This document shows positions 48,483 through 61,800 of a stretch of DNA of 64,000 nucleotides, piece by piece (the stretch's first letter is position 1; every line of letters begins with the position of its first letter). A model generated the notes under the pieces. That model made no database searches and was not told the origin of the DNA. It saw only the letters and a list, made by a program, of their open reading frames with translations. The position numbers and the translations under genes are program-made. Source of the stretch: Karalla daura (Eukaryota; Chordata; Actinopteri; Chaetodontiformes; Leiognathidae); assembly GCA_029224185.1 (NCBI GenBank), contig JANZKI010000131.1:1-64000 (forward strand). The letters run 5' to 3'.

Positions 48483-51400
48483 TGCAACAGGCCTAAACAA
48501 TGTTTAGAACGCCTAGTTGGGCCTATTTACAACCCCCTGCGTAGGAAACGGTGGGGAAAAGCGCTTTGAAAAAGTGTGTTGACGCATTCACCATCGGCCA
48601 TTACGCAGTGCAGCAACAGGCCTAAACAATGTTTAGAACGCCTAGTTGGGCCTATTTACAGCCCCCTGCGTAGGAAACGGTGGGGAAAAGCGCTTTGAAA
48701 AAGTGTGTTGACGCATTCACCATTGGCCATGACGCAGTGCAGCAACAGGCCTAAACAGTGTTTAGAACGCCTAGTTGGGCCTGTTTACAGCCCCCTGCAT
48801 CAGAAACGGTGGGAAAAAGCGCTTTGAAAAAGTGTGTTGACGCATTCACCATGGGCCATTACGCAGTGCAGCAACAGGCCTAAACAGTGTTTAGAACGCC
48901 TAGTTGGGCCTGTTTACAGCCCCCTGCATCAGAAACGGTGGGAAAAAGCGCTTTGAAAAAGTGTGTTGACGCATTCACCATGGGCCATTACGCAGTGCAG
49001 CAACAGGCCTAAACAGTGTTTAGAACGCCTAGTTGGGCCTGTTTACAGCCCCCTGCGTAAGAAACGTTGGGGAAAAGCGCTTTGAAAAAGTGTGTTGACG
49101 CATTCACCATGGACCAATACTCAGTGCAGCAACAGGCCTAAAAAGTGTTTAAAACGCCTAGTTGGGCCTGTTTACAACCCCCTGCATTGGAAACGGTGGG
49201 GAAAAGCGCTTTGAAAAAGTGTGTTGACGCATTCACCATCGGCCATTACGCAGTGCTGCAACAGGCCTAAACAGTGTTTAAAACGCCTAGTTGGGCCTGT
49301 TTACAACCCCCTGCATTGGAAACGGTGGGGAAAAGCGCTTTGAAAAAGTGTGTTGACGCATTCACCATCGGCCATTACGCAGTGCAGCAACAGGCCTAAA
49401 CAGTGTTTAGAACGCCGAGTTGGGCCTATTTACAGCCCCCTGCGTAGGAAACGGTGGGGAAAAGCGCATTGAAAAAGTTTGACACATGCGCCATTGGCCA
49501 ATACGCAGTGCAGCAACAGGCCAAAACAGTGTTTAGAACGCTTATTTGAGCCTGTTTACAGCCCCCTTCATGGGAGACTGTGGGGAAAAGCGCTTTCAAA
49601 AAGTTTGTTGACACATGCACCATTGGCAAAGACAGAGTGCAGCAACAGGCCTGAAAAGTGTTTAGAATGCTTATTTGAGCCTGTTTAAAGCCCCCTGCAT
49701 AGGGGACTGTGGGGAAAAGCGCTTTGAAAAAGTTTGACACATGCACCATTGGCCAATACGCAGTGCAGCAACAGGCCTGAAAAGTGTTTAGAACGCTCAT
49801 TAGAGCCATTTTACAGCCCCCTTTATGGGAGACTGTGGGGAAAAGCGCTTTGAAAAGGTTTGTTGACACATGCACCATTGGCTAAGACGCAGTGCAGCAA
49901 CAGGCCCGAAGAGTGTTTAGAACGCTTCGTTGAGCCTGTTTACAGCCCCCTGCACCTGCATAGGAGAGTGTGCTTTGAAAAGGTTTGTTGACACATGCAC
50001 CACTGGCCAATACGCAGTACAGCAACAGGCCTGAAAAGTGTTTAGAACGCTTAGTTGAGCCTGTTTAAAGCCCCCTGCAAAAGAGACTGTGGGGAAAAGC
50101 GTTTTGAAAAAGTTTGTTGACACATGCACCATTGGCCAATACGCAGTGCAGCAACAGGCCTAAACAGTGTTTAGAAGGCCTAGTTGGGCCTGTTTAAAAC
50201 CCCCTGCATTGGAAACGGTGGGGAAAAGTGCTTTGAAAAAGTGTGTACACATTCACCATCGGACATTACGCAGTGCAGCAAGAGGCCTAAACAGTGTTTA
50301 GAAGGCCTAGTTGGGCCTGTTTAAAACCCCCTGCATTGGAAACGGTGGGGAAAAGCGCTTTGAAAAAGTGTGTTGACGCATTCACCATGGGCCATTACGT
50401 AGTGCAGCAACAGGCCTAAACAGTGTTTAGAGCGCCTAGTTGGGCCTGTTTACAGCCCCCTGCGTAAGAAACGGTGGGGAAAAGCGCTTTGAAAAAGTGT
50501 GTTGACGCATTCACCATGGGCCACTTAACAGTGCAGCAACAGGCCTAAACAGTGTTTAAAACGCCTAGTTGGGCCTGTTTACAACCCCCTGCATTGGAAA
50601 CGGTGGGGAAAAGTGCTTTGAAAAAGTGTGTTGACGCATTCACCATCGGCCATTACGCAGTGCAGCAACAGGCCTAAACAATGTTTAGAACGCCTAGTTG
50701 GGCCTATTTACAGCCCCCTGCGTAGGAAACGGTGGGGAAAAGCGCATTGAAAAAGTTTGACACATGCGCCATTGGCCAATACGCAGTGCAGCAACAGGCC
50801 AAAACAGTGTTTAGAACGCTTATTTGAGCCTGTTTACAGCCCCCTTCATGGGAGACTGTGGGGAAAAGCGCTTTCAAAAAGTTTGTTGACACATGCACCA
50901 TTGGCAAAGACAGAGTGCAGCAACAGGCCTGAAAAGTGTTTAGAATGCTTTTTTGAGCCTGTTTAAAGCCCCCTGCATAGGGGACTGTGGGGAAAAGCGC
51001 TTTGAAAAAGTTTGACACATGCACCATTGGCCAATACGCAGTGCAGCAACAGGCCTGAAAAGTGTTTAGAACGCTCATTTGAGCCATTTTACAGCCCCCT
51101 TTATGGGAGACTGTGGGGAAAAGCGCTTTGAAAAGGTTTGTTGACACATGCACCATTGGCGAAGACGCAGTGCAGCAACAGGCCCGAAGAGTGTTTAGAA
51201 CGCTTCGTTGAGCCTGTTTACAGCCCCCTGCACCTGCATAGGAGAGTGTGGGGAAAAGCGCTTTGAAAAGGTTTGTTGACACATGCACCACTGGCCAATA
51301 CGCAGTGCAGCAACAGGCCTGAAAAGTGTTTAGAACGCTTAGTTGAGCCTGTTTAAAGCCCCCTGCAAAGGAGACTGTGGGGAAAAGCGTTTTGAAAAAG

Positions 51401-52849
51401 TTTGTTGACACATGCACCATTGGCCAATACGCAGTGCAGCAACAGGCCTAAACAGTGTTTAGAACGCCTAGTTGGGCCTGTTTACAGCCCCCTGCGTAAG
51501 AAACGTTGGGGAAAAGCGCTTTGAAAAAGTGTGTTGACGCATTCACCATGGGCCATTACGCAGTGCAGCAACAGGCCTAAACAGTGTTTAGAAGGCCTAG
51601 TTGGGCCTGTTTAAAACCCCCTGCATTGGAAACGGTGGGGAAAAGTGCTTTGAAAAAGTGTGTACACATTCACCATCGGACATTACGCAGTGCAGCAAGA
51701 GGCCTAAACAGTGTTTAGAAGGCCTAGTTGGGCCTGTTTAAAACCCCCTGCATTGGAAACGGTGGGGAAAAGCGCTTTGAAAAAGTGTGTACGCATTCAC
51801 CATGGGCCATTACGCAGTGCAGCAAGAGGCCTAAACAGTGTTTAAAACGCCTAGTTGGGCCTGTTTACAGCCCCCTGCGTAGGAAACGGTGGGGAAAAGC
51901 GCTTTGAAAAAGTGTGTTGACGCATTCACCATGGGCCATTACGTAGTGCAGCAACAGGCCTAAACAGTGTTTAGAGCGCCTAGTTGGGCCTGTTTACAGC
52001 CCCCTGCGTAAGAAACGGTGGGGAAAAGCGCTTTGAAAAAGTGTGTTGACGCATTCACCATGGGCCACTTAGCAGTGCAGCAACAGGCCTAAACAGTGTT
52101 TAAAACGCCTAGTTGGGCCTGTTTACAACCCCCTGCATTGGAAACGGTGGGGAAAAGCGCTTTGAAAAAGTGTGTTGACGCATTCACCATCGGCCATTAC
52201 GCAGTGCAGCAACAGGCCTAAACAATGTTTAGAACGCCTAGTTGGGCCTATTTACAGCCCCCTGCGTAGGAAACGGTGGGGAAAAGCGCATTGAAAAAGT
52301 TTGACACATGCGCCATTGGCCAATACGCGGTGCAGCAACAGGCCAAAACAGTGTTTAGAACGCCTAGTTGGGCCTGTTTAAAGCCCCCTGCAAAGGAGAC
52401 TGTGGGGAAAAGCGTTTTGAAAAAGTTTGTTGACACATGCACCATTGGCCAATACGCAGTGCAGCAACAGGCCTAAACAGTGTTTAGAACGCCTAGTTGA
52501 GCCTGTTTAAAGCCCCCTGCAAAGGAGACTGTGGGGAAAAGCGTTTTGAAAAAGTTTGTTGACACATGCACCATTGGCCAATACGCAGTGCAGCAACAGG
52601 CCTAAACAGTGTTTAGAACGCCTAGTTGGGCCTGTTTACAGCCCCCTGCATCAGAAACGGTGGGAAAAAGCGCTTTGAAAAAGTGTGTTGACGCATTCAC
52701 CATGGGCCATTACGCAGTGCAGCAACAGGCCTAAACAGTGTTTAGAACGCCTAGTTGGGCCTGTTTACAGCCCCCTGCGTAGGAAACGGTGGGGAAAAGC
52801 GCTTTGAAAAAGTGTGTTGACGCATTCACCATCGGCCATTACGCAGTGC
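48483..52849 (+). repeat. 4,367-bp tandem duplication, copy 1
   Basis: About 34 monomers, including the 10-bp-deleted monomer (about 49,968), the long type a run (about 50,742-51,430) and two short cassettes with hybrid monomers near 52,286-52,600. Most of it matches 32,292-36,658 at +16,191. A private T makes GAATGCTTTTTTGAG near 50,951. Confidence 0.9.
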
Positions 52850-55800
52850 TGCAACAGGCCTAAACAATGTTTAGAACGCCTAGTTGGGCCTATTTACAAC
52901 CCCCTGCGTAGGAAACGGTGGGGAAAAGCGCTTTGAAAAAGTGTGTTGACGCATTCACCATCGGCCATTACGCAGTGCAGCAACAGGCCTAAACAATGTT
53001 TAGAACGCCTAGTTGGGCCTATTTACAGCCCCCTGCGTAGGAAACGGTGGGGAAAAGCGCTTTGAAAAAGTGTGTTGACGCATTCACCATTGGCCATGAC
53101 GCAGTGCAGCAACAGGCCTAAACAGTGTTTAGAACGCCTAGTTGGGCCTGTTTACAGCCCCCTGCATCAGAAACGGTGGGAAAAAGCGCTTTGAAAAAGT
53201 GTGTTGACGCATTCACCATGGGCCATTACGCAGTGCAGCAACAGGCCTAAACAGTGTTTAGAACGCCTAGTTGGGCCTGTTTACAGCCCCCTGCATCAGA
53301 AACGGTGGGAAAAAGCGCTTTGAAAAAGTGTGTTGACGCATTCACCATGGGCCATTACGCAGTGCAGCAACAGGCCTAAACAGTGTTTAGAACGCCTAGT
53401 TGGGCCTGTTTACAGCCCCCTGCGTAAGAAACGTTGGGGAAAAGCGCTTTGAAAAAGTGTGTTGACGCATTCACCATGGACCAATACTCAGTGCAGCAAC
53501 AGGCCTAAAAAGTGTTTAAAACGCCTAGTTGGGCCTGTTTACAACCCCCTGCATTGGAAACGGTGGGGAAAAGCGCTTTGAAAAAGTGTGTTGACGCATT
53601 CACCATCGGCCATTACGCAGTGCTGCAACAGGCCTAAACAGTGTTTAAAACGCCTAGTTGGGCCTGTTTACAACCCCCTGCATTGGAAACGGTGGGGAAA
53701 AGCGCTTTGAAAAAGTGTGTTGACGCATTCACCATCGGCCATTACGCAGTGCAGCAACAGGCCTAAACAGTGTTTAGAACGCCGAGTTGGGCCTATTTAC
53801 AGCCCCCTGCGTAGGAAACGGTGGGGAAAAGCGCATTGAAAAAGTTTGACACATGCGCCATTGGCCAATACGCAGTGCAGCAACAGGCCAAAACAGTGTT
53901 TAGAACGCTTATTTGAGCCTGTTTACAGCCCCCTTCATGGGAGACTGTGGGGAAAAGCGCTTTCAAAAAGTTTGTTGACACATGCACCATTGGCAAAGAC
54001 AGAGTGCAGCAACAGGCCTGAAAAGTGTTTAGAATGCTTATTTGAGCCTGTTTAAAGCCCCCTGCATAGGGGACTGTGGGGAAAAGCGCTTTGAAAAAGT
54101 TTGACACATGCACCATTGGCCAATACGCAGTGCAGCAACAGGCCTGAAAAGTGTTTAGAACGCTCATTAGAGCCATTTTACAGCCCCCTTTATGGGAGAC
54201 TGTGGGGAAAAGCGCTTTGAAAAGGTTTGTTGACACATGCACCATTGGCTAAGACGCAGTGCAGCAACAGGCCCGAAGAGTGTTTAGAACGCTTCGTTGA
54301 GCCTGTTTACAGCCCCCTGCACCTGCATAGGAGAGTGTGCTTTGAAAAGGTTTGTTGACACATGCACCACTGGCCAATACGCAGTACAGCAACAGGCCTG
54401 AAAAGTGTTTAGAACGCTTAGTTGAGCCTGTTTAAAGCCCCCTGCAAAAGAGACTGTGGGGAAAAGCGTTTTGAAAAAGTTTGTTGACACATGCACCATT
54501 GGCCAATACGCAGTGCAGCAACAGGCCTAAACAGTGTTTAGAAGGCCTAGTTGGGCCTGTTTAAAACCCCCTGCATTGGAAACGGTGGGGAAAAGTGCTT
54601 TGAAAAAGTGTGTACACATTCACCATCGGACATTACGCAGTGCAGCAAGAGGCCTAAACAGTGTTTAGAAGGCCTAGTTGGGCCTGTTTAAAACCCCCTG
54701 CATTGGAAACGGTGGGGAAAAGCGCTTTGAAAAAGTGTGTTGACGCATTCACCATGGGCCATTACGTAGTGCAGCAACAGGCCTAAACAGTGTTTAGAGC
54801 GCCTAGTTGGGCCTGTTTACAGCCCCCTGCGTAAGAAACGGTGGGGAAAAGCGCTTTGAAAAAGTGTGTTGACGCATTCACCATGGGCCACTTAACAGTG
54901 CAGCAACAGGCCTAAACAGTGTTTAAAACGCCTAGTTGGGCCTGTTTACAACCCCCTGCATTGGAAACGGTGGGGAAAAGTGCTTTGAAAAAGTGTGTTG
55001 ACGCATTCACCATCGGCCATTACGCAGTGCAGCAACAGGCCTAAACAATGTTTAGAACGCCTAGTTGGGCCTATTTACAGCCCCCTGCGTAGGAAACGGT
55101 GGGGAAAAGCGCATTGAAAAAGTTTGACACATGCGCCATTGGCCAATACGCAGTGCAGCAACAGGCCAAAACAGTGTTTAGAACGCTTATTTGAGCCTGT
55201 TTACAGCCCCCTTCATGGGAGACTGTGGGGAAAAGCGCTTTCAAAAAGTTTGTTGACACATGCACCATTGGCAAAGACAGAGTGCAGCAACAGGCCTGAA
55301 AAGTGTTTAGAATGCTTTTTTGAGCCTGTTTAAAGCCCCCTGCATAGGGGACTGTGGGGAAAAGCGCTTTGAAAAAGTTTGACACATGCACCATTGGCCA
55401 ATACGCAGTGCAGCAACAGGCCTGAAAAGTGTTTAGAACGCTCATTTGAGCCATTTTACAGCCCCCTTTATGGGAGACTGTGGGGAAAAGCGCTTTGAAA
55501 AGGTTTGTTGACACATGCACCATTGGCGAAGACGCAGTGCAGCAACAGGCCCGAAGAGTGTTTAGAACGCTTCGTTGAGCCTGTTTACAGCCCCCTGCAC
55601 CTGCATAGGAGAGTGTGGGGAAAAGCGCTTTGAAAAGGTTTGTTGACACATGCACCACTGGCCAATACGCAGTGCAGCAACAGGCCTGAAAAGTGTTTAG
55701 AACGCTTAGTTGAGCCTGTTTAAAGCCCCCTGCAAAGGAGACTGTGGGGAAAAGCGTTTTGAAAAAGTTTGTTGACACATGCACCATTGGCCAATACGCA

Positions 55801-57216
55801 GTGCAGCAACAGGCCTAAACAGTGTTTAGAACGCCTAGTTGGGCCTGTTTACAGCCCCCTGCGTAAGAAACGTTGGGGAAAAGCGCTTTGAAAAAGTGTG
55901 TTGACGCATTCACCATGGGCCATTACGCAGTGCAGCAACAGGCCTAAACAGTGTTTAGAAGGCCTAGTTGGGCCTGTTTAAAACCCCCTGCATTGGAAAC
56001 GGTGGGGAAAAGTGCTTTGAAAAAGTGTGTACACATTCACCATCGGACATTACGCAGTGCAGCAAGAGGCCTAAACAGTGTTTAGAAGGCCTAGTTGGGC
56101 CTGTTTAAAACCCCCTGCATTGGAAACGGTGGGGAAAAGCGCTTTGAAAAAGTGTGTACGCATTCACCATGGGCCATTACGCAGTGCAGCAAGAGGCCTA
56201 AACAGTGTTTAAAACGCCTAGTTGGGCCTGTTTACAGCCCCCTGCGTAGGAAACGGTGGGGAAAAGCGCTTTGAAAAAGTGTGTTGACGCATTCACCATG
56301 GGCCATTACGTAGTGCAGCAACAGGCCTAAACAGTGTTTAGAGCGCCTAGTTGGGCCTGTTTACAGCCCCCTGCGTAAGAAACGGTGGGGAAAAGCGCTT
56401 TGAAAAAGTGTGTTGACGCATTCACCATGGGCCACTTAGCAGTGCAGCAACAGGCCTAAACAGTGTTTAAAACGCCTAGTTGGGCCTGTTTACAACCCCC
56501 TGCATTGGAAACGGTGGGGAAAAGCGCTTTGAAAAAGTGTGTTGACGCATTCACCATCGGCCATTACGCAGTGCAGCAACAGGCCTAAACAATGTTTAGA
56601 ACGCCTAGTTGGGCCTATTTACAGCCCCCTGCGTAGGAAACGGTGGGGAAAAGCGCATTGAAAAAGTTTGACACATGCGCCATTGGCCAATACGCGGTGC
56701 AGCAACAGGCCAAAACAGTGTTTAGAACGCCTAGTTGGGCCTGTTTAAAGCCCCCTGCAAAGGAGACTGTGGGGAAAAGCGTTTTGAAAAAGTTTGTTGA
56801 CACATGCACCATTGGCCAATACGCAGTGCAGCAACAGGCCTAAACAGTGTTTAGAACGCCTAGTTGAGCCTGTTTAAAGCCCCCTGCAAAGGAGACTGTG
56901 GGGAAAAGCGTTTTGAAAAAGTTTGTTGACACATGCACCATTGGCCAATACGCAGTGCAGCAACAGGCCTAAACAGTGTTTAGAACGCCTAGTTGGGCCT
57001 GTTTACAGCCCCCTGCATCAGAAACGGTGGGAAAAAGCGCTTTGAAAAAGTGTGTTGACGCATTCACCATGGGCCATTACGCAGTGCAGCAACAGGCCTA
57101 AACAGTGTTTAGAACGCCTAGTTGGGCCTGTTTACAGCCCCCTGCGTAGGAAACGGTGGGGAAAAGCGCTTTGAAAAAGTGTGTTGACGCATTCACCATC
57201 GGCCATTACGCAGTGC
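52850..57216 (+). repeat. 4,367-bp tandem duplication, copy 2
   Basis: It follows copy 1 directly, and landmarks recur at exactly +4,367 (49,426 to 53,793; 50,704 to 55,071; 52,248 to 56,615). The private GCTTTTTTGAG change is present here too (about 55,318), so that substitution came before this duplication. It ends near 57,216 at ACGCAGTGCATC. Confidence 0.9.
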
Positions 57217-58811
57217 ATCAACAGGCCAAAACAGTGTTTAGATCGCCTAGTTGGGCCTGTTTACAGCCCCCTGCGTCGGAAACGGTGAGGATAAGCGCTT
57301 TGAAAAAGTGTGTTGACGCATTCACCATTGGCCATGACGCAGTGCAGCAACAGGCCTAAACAGTGTTTAGAACGCCTAGTTGGGCCTGTTTACAGCCCCC
57401 TGCATCGGAAACGGTGGGAAAAAGCGCTTTGAAAAAGTGTGTTGACGCATTCACCATCGGACATTACGCAGTGCAGCAACAGGCCTAAACAGTGTTTAGA
57501 ACGCCTAGTTGGGGCTGTTTACAGCCCCCTGCATCAGAAACGGTGGGAAAAAGCGCTTTGAAAAAGTGTGTTGACGCATTCACCATGGGCCATTACACAG
57601 TGCAGCAACAGGCCTAAACAGTGTTTAGATCGCCTAGTTGGGCCTGTTTACAGCCCCCTGCGTAAGAAACGTTGGGGAAAAGCGCTTTGAAAAAGTGTGT
57701 TGACGCATTCACCATGGGCCACTTAGCAGTGCAGCAACAGGCCTAAACAGTGTTTAAAACGCCTAGTTGGGCCTGTTTACAACCCCCTGCATTGGAAACG
57801 GTGGGGAAAAGCGCTTTGAAAAAGTGTGTTGACGCATTCACCATCGGCCATTACGCAGTGCAGCAACAGGCCTAAACAATGTTTAGAACGCCTAGTTGGG
57901 CCTATTTACAGCCCCCTGCGTAGGAAACGGTGGGGAAAAGCGCTTTGAAAAAGTGTGTTGACGCATTCACCATCGGCCATTACGCAGTGCATCAACAGGC
58001 CAAAACAATATTTAGAACGCCTAGTTGGGCCTGTTTACAGCCCCCTGCATCAGAAACGGTGGGAAAAAGCGCTTTGAAAAAGTGTGTTGACGCATTCACC
58101 ATGGGCCATTACGCAGTGCAGCAACAGGCCTAAACAGTGTTTAGAACGCCTAGTTGGGCCTGTTTACAGCCCCCTGCATCAGAAACGGTGGGAAAAAGCG
58201 CTTTGAAAAAGTGTGTTGACGCATTCAACATGGGCCATTACGCAGTGCAGCAACAGGCCTAAACAGTGTTTAGAACGCCTAGTTGGGCCTGTTTACAGCC
58301 CCCTGCGTACGAAACGTTGGGGAAAAGCGCTTTGAAAAAGTGTGTTGACGCATTCACCATGGGCCACTTACTAGTGCAGCAACAGGCCTAAAAAGTGTTT
58401 AAAACGCCTAGTTGGGCCTGTTTACAACCCCCTGCATTGGAAACGGTGGGGAAAAGCGCTTTGAAAAAGTGTGTACGCATTCACCATGGGCCATTACGCA
58501 GTGCAGCAAGAGGCCTAAACAGTGTTTAAAACGCCTAGTTGGGCCTGTTTACAGCCCCCTGCATCAGAAACGGTGGGGAAAAGCGCTTTGAAAAAGTGTG
58601 TTGACGCATTCACCATGGGCCATTACGCAGTGCAGCAACAGGCCTAAACAGTGTTTAGAACGCCTAGTTGGGCCTGTTTACAGCCCCCTGCGTAAGAAAC
58701 GTTGGGGAAAAGCGCTTTGAAAAAGTGTGTTGACGCATTCACCATGGGCCACTTACTAGTGCAGCAACAGGCCTAAAAAGTGTTTAAAACGCCTAGTTGG
58801 GCCTGTTTACA
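57217..58811 (+). repeat. Segment matching 36,659-38,382 with one monomer lost
   Basis: The offset to 36,659 is 20,558 up to about 58,010 and then 20,429, so exactly one 129-bp monomer present near 24.2 kb and 37.5 kb is absent here. Markers include CATTCAACATGGG (58,221 and 37,792) and GTACGAAACGTTGG. The fused monomer reads CAATATTTAGAACGCC followed by the CTGCATCAG type. Confidence 0.85.
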
Positions 58812-61800
58812 ACCCCCTGCATTGGAAACGGTGGGGAAAAGCGCTTTGAAAAAGTGTGTTGACGCATTCACCATCGGCCATTACGCAGTGCTGCAACAGG
58901 CCTAAACAATGTTTAGAACGCCTAGTTGGGCCTATTTACAGCCCCCTGCGTAGGAAACGGTGGGGAAAAGCGCTTTGAAAAAGTGTGTTGACGCATTCAC
59001 CATCGGCCATTACGCAGTGCAGCAACAGGCCTAAACAATGTTTAGAACGCCTAGTTGGGCCTATTTACAGCCCCCTGCGTAGGAAACGGTGGGGAAAAGC
59101 GCTTTGAAAAAGTGTATTGACGCATTCACCATTGGCCATGACGCAGTGCAGCAACAGGCCTAAACAGTGTTTAGAACGCCTAGTTGGGCCTGTTTACAGC
59201 CCCCTGCATCAGAAACGGTGGGAAAAAGCGCTTTGAAAAAGTGTGTTGACGCATTCACCATGGGCCATTACGCAGTGCAGCAACAGGCCTAAACAGTGTT
59301 TAGAACGCCTAGTTGGGCCTGTTTACAGCCCCCTGCATCAGAAACGGTGGGAAAAAGCGCTTTGAAAAAGTGTGTTGACGCATTCACCATGGGCCATTAC
59401 GCAGTGCAGCAACAGGCCTAAACAGTGTTTAGAACGCCTAGTTGGGCCTGTTTACAGCCCCCTGCGTAAGAAACGTTGGGGAAAAGCGCTTTGAAAAAGT
59501 GTGTTGACGCATTCACCATGGGCCACTTACTAGTGCAGCAACAGGCCTAAAAAGTGTTTAAAACGCCTAGTTGGGCCTGTTTACAACCCCCTGCATTGGA
59601 AACGGTGGGGAAAAGCGCTTTGAAAAAGTGTGTTGACGCATTCACCATCGGCCATTACGCAGTGCTGCAACAGGCCTAAACAATGTTTAGAACGCCTAGT
59701 TGGGCCTATTTACAGCCCCCTGCGTAGGAAACGGTGGGGAAAAGCGCTTTGAAAAAGTGTGTTGACGCATTCACCATCGGCCATTACGCAGTGCATCAAC
59801 AGGCCAAAACAGTGTTTAGATCGCCTAGTTGGGCCTGTTTACAGCCCCCTGCGTCGGAAACGGTGAGGATAAGCGCTTTGAAAAAGTGTGTTGACGCATT
59901 CACCATTGGCCATGACGCAGTGCAGCAACAGGCCTAAACAGTGTTTAGAACGCCTAGTTGGGCCTGTTTACAGCCCCCTGCATCAGAAACGGTGGGAAAA
60001 AGCGCTTTGAAAAAGTGTGTTGACGCATTCACCATGGGCCATTACGCAGTGCAGCAACAGGCCTAAACAGTGTTTAAAACGCCTAGTTGGGCCTGTTTAC
60101 AACCCCCTGCATTGGAAACGGTGGGGAAAAGCGCTTTGAAAAAGTGTGTTGACGCATTCACCATCGGCCATTACGCAGTGCATCAACAGGCCAAAACAGT
60201 GTTTAGATCGCCTAGTTGGGCCTGTTTACAGCCCCCTGCGTCGGAAACGGTGAGGATAAGCGCTTTGAAAAAGTGTGTTGACGCATTCACCATTGGCCAT
60301 GACGCAGTGCAGCAACAGGCCTAAACAGTGTTTAGATCGCCTAGTTGGGCCTGTTTACAGCCCCCTGCATCAGAAACGGTGGGAAAAAGCGCTTTGAAAA
60401 AGTGTGTTGACGCATTCACCATGGGCCTTTACGCAGTGCAGCAACAGGCCTAAACAGTGTTTAAAACGCCTAGTTGGGCCTGTTTACAACCCCCTGCATT
60501 GGAAACGGTGGGGAAAAGCGCTTTGAAAAAGTGTGTTGACGCATTCACCATCGGCCATTACGCAGTGCAGCAACAGGCCTAAACAATGTTTAGAACGCCT
60601 AGTTGGGCCTATTTACAGCCCCCTGCGTAGGAAACGGTGGGGAAAAGCGCATTGAAAAAGTTTGACACATGCGCCATTGGCCAATACGCAGTGCAGCAAC
60701 AGGCCAAAACAGTGTTTAGAACGCTTATTTGAGCCTGTTTACAGCCCCCTTCATGGGAGACTGTGGGGAAAAGCGCTTTCAAAAAGTTTGTTGACACATG
60801 CACCATTGGCAAAGACAGAGTGCAGCAACAGGCCTGAAAAGTGTTTAGAATGCTTATTTGAGCCTGTTTAAAGCCCCCTGCATAGGGGACTGTGGGGAAA
60901 AGCGCTTTGAAAAAGTTTGACACATGCACCATTGGCCAATACGCAGTGCAGCAACAGGCCTGAAAAGTGTTTAGAACGCTCATTTGAGCCATTTTACAGC
61001 CCCCTTTATGGGAGACTGTGGGGAAAAGCGCTTTGAAAAGGTTTGTTGACACATGCACCATTGGCTAAGACGCAGTGCTGCAACAGGCCTAAACAATATT
61101 TAGAACGCCTAGTTGGGCCTATTTACAGCCCCCTGCGTAGGAAACGGTGGGGAAAAGCGCTTTGAAAAAGTGTGTTGACGCATTCACCATCGGCCATTAC
61201 GCAGTGCATCAACAGGCCAAAACAGTGTTTAGATCGCCTAGTTGGGCCTGTTTACAGCCCCCTGCGTCGGAAACGGTGAGGATAAGCGCTTTGAAAAAGT
61301 GTGTTGACGCATTCACCATTGGCCATGACGCAGTGCAGCAACAGGCCTAAACAGTGTTTAGAACGCCTAGTTGGGCCTGTTTACAGCCCCCTGCATCAGA
61401 AACGGTGGGAAAAAGCGCTTTGAAAAAGTGTGTTGACGCATTCACCATGGGCCATTACGCAGTGCAGCAACAGGCCTAAACAGTGTTTAGAACGCCTAGT
61501 TGGGCCTGTTTACAGCCCCCTGCGTAAGAAACGTTGGGGAAAAGCGCTTTGAAAAAGTGTGTTGACGCATTCACCATGGGCCACTTACTAGTGCAGCAAC
61601 AGGCCTAAAAAGTGTTTAAAACGCCTAGTTGGGCCTGTTTACAACCCCCTGCATTGGAAACGGTGGGGAAAAGCGCTTTGAAAAAGTGTGTTGACGCATT
61701 CACCATCGGCCATTACGCAGTGCATCAACAGGCCAAAACAGTGTTTAGATCGCCTAGTTGGGCCTGTTTACAGCCCCCTGCGTCGGAAATGGTGAGGATA

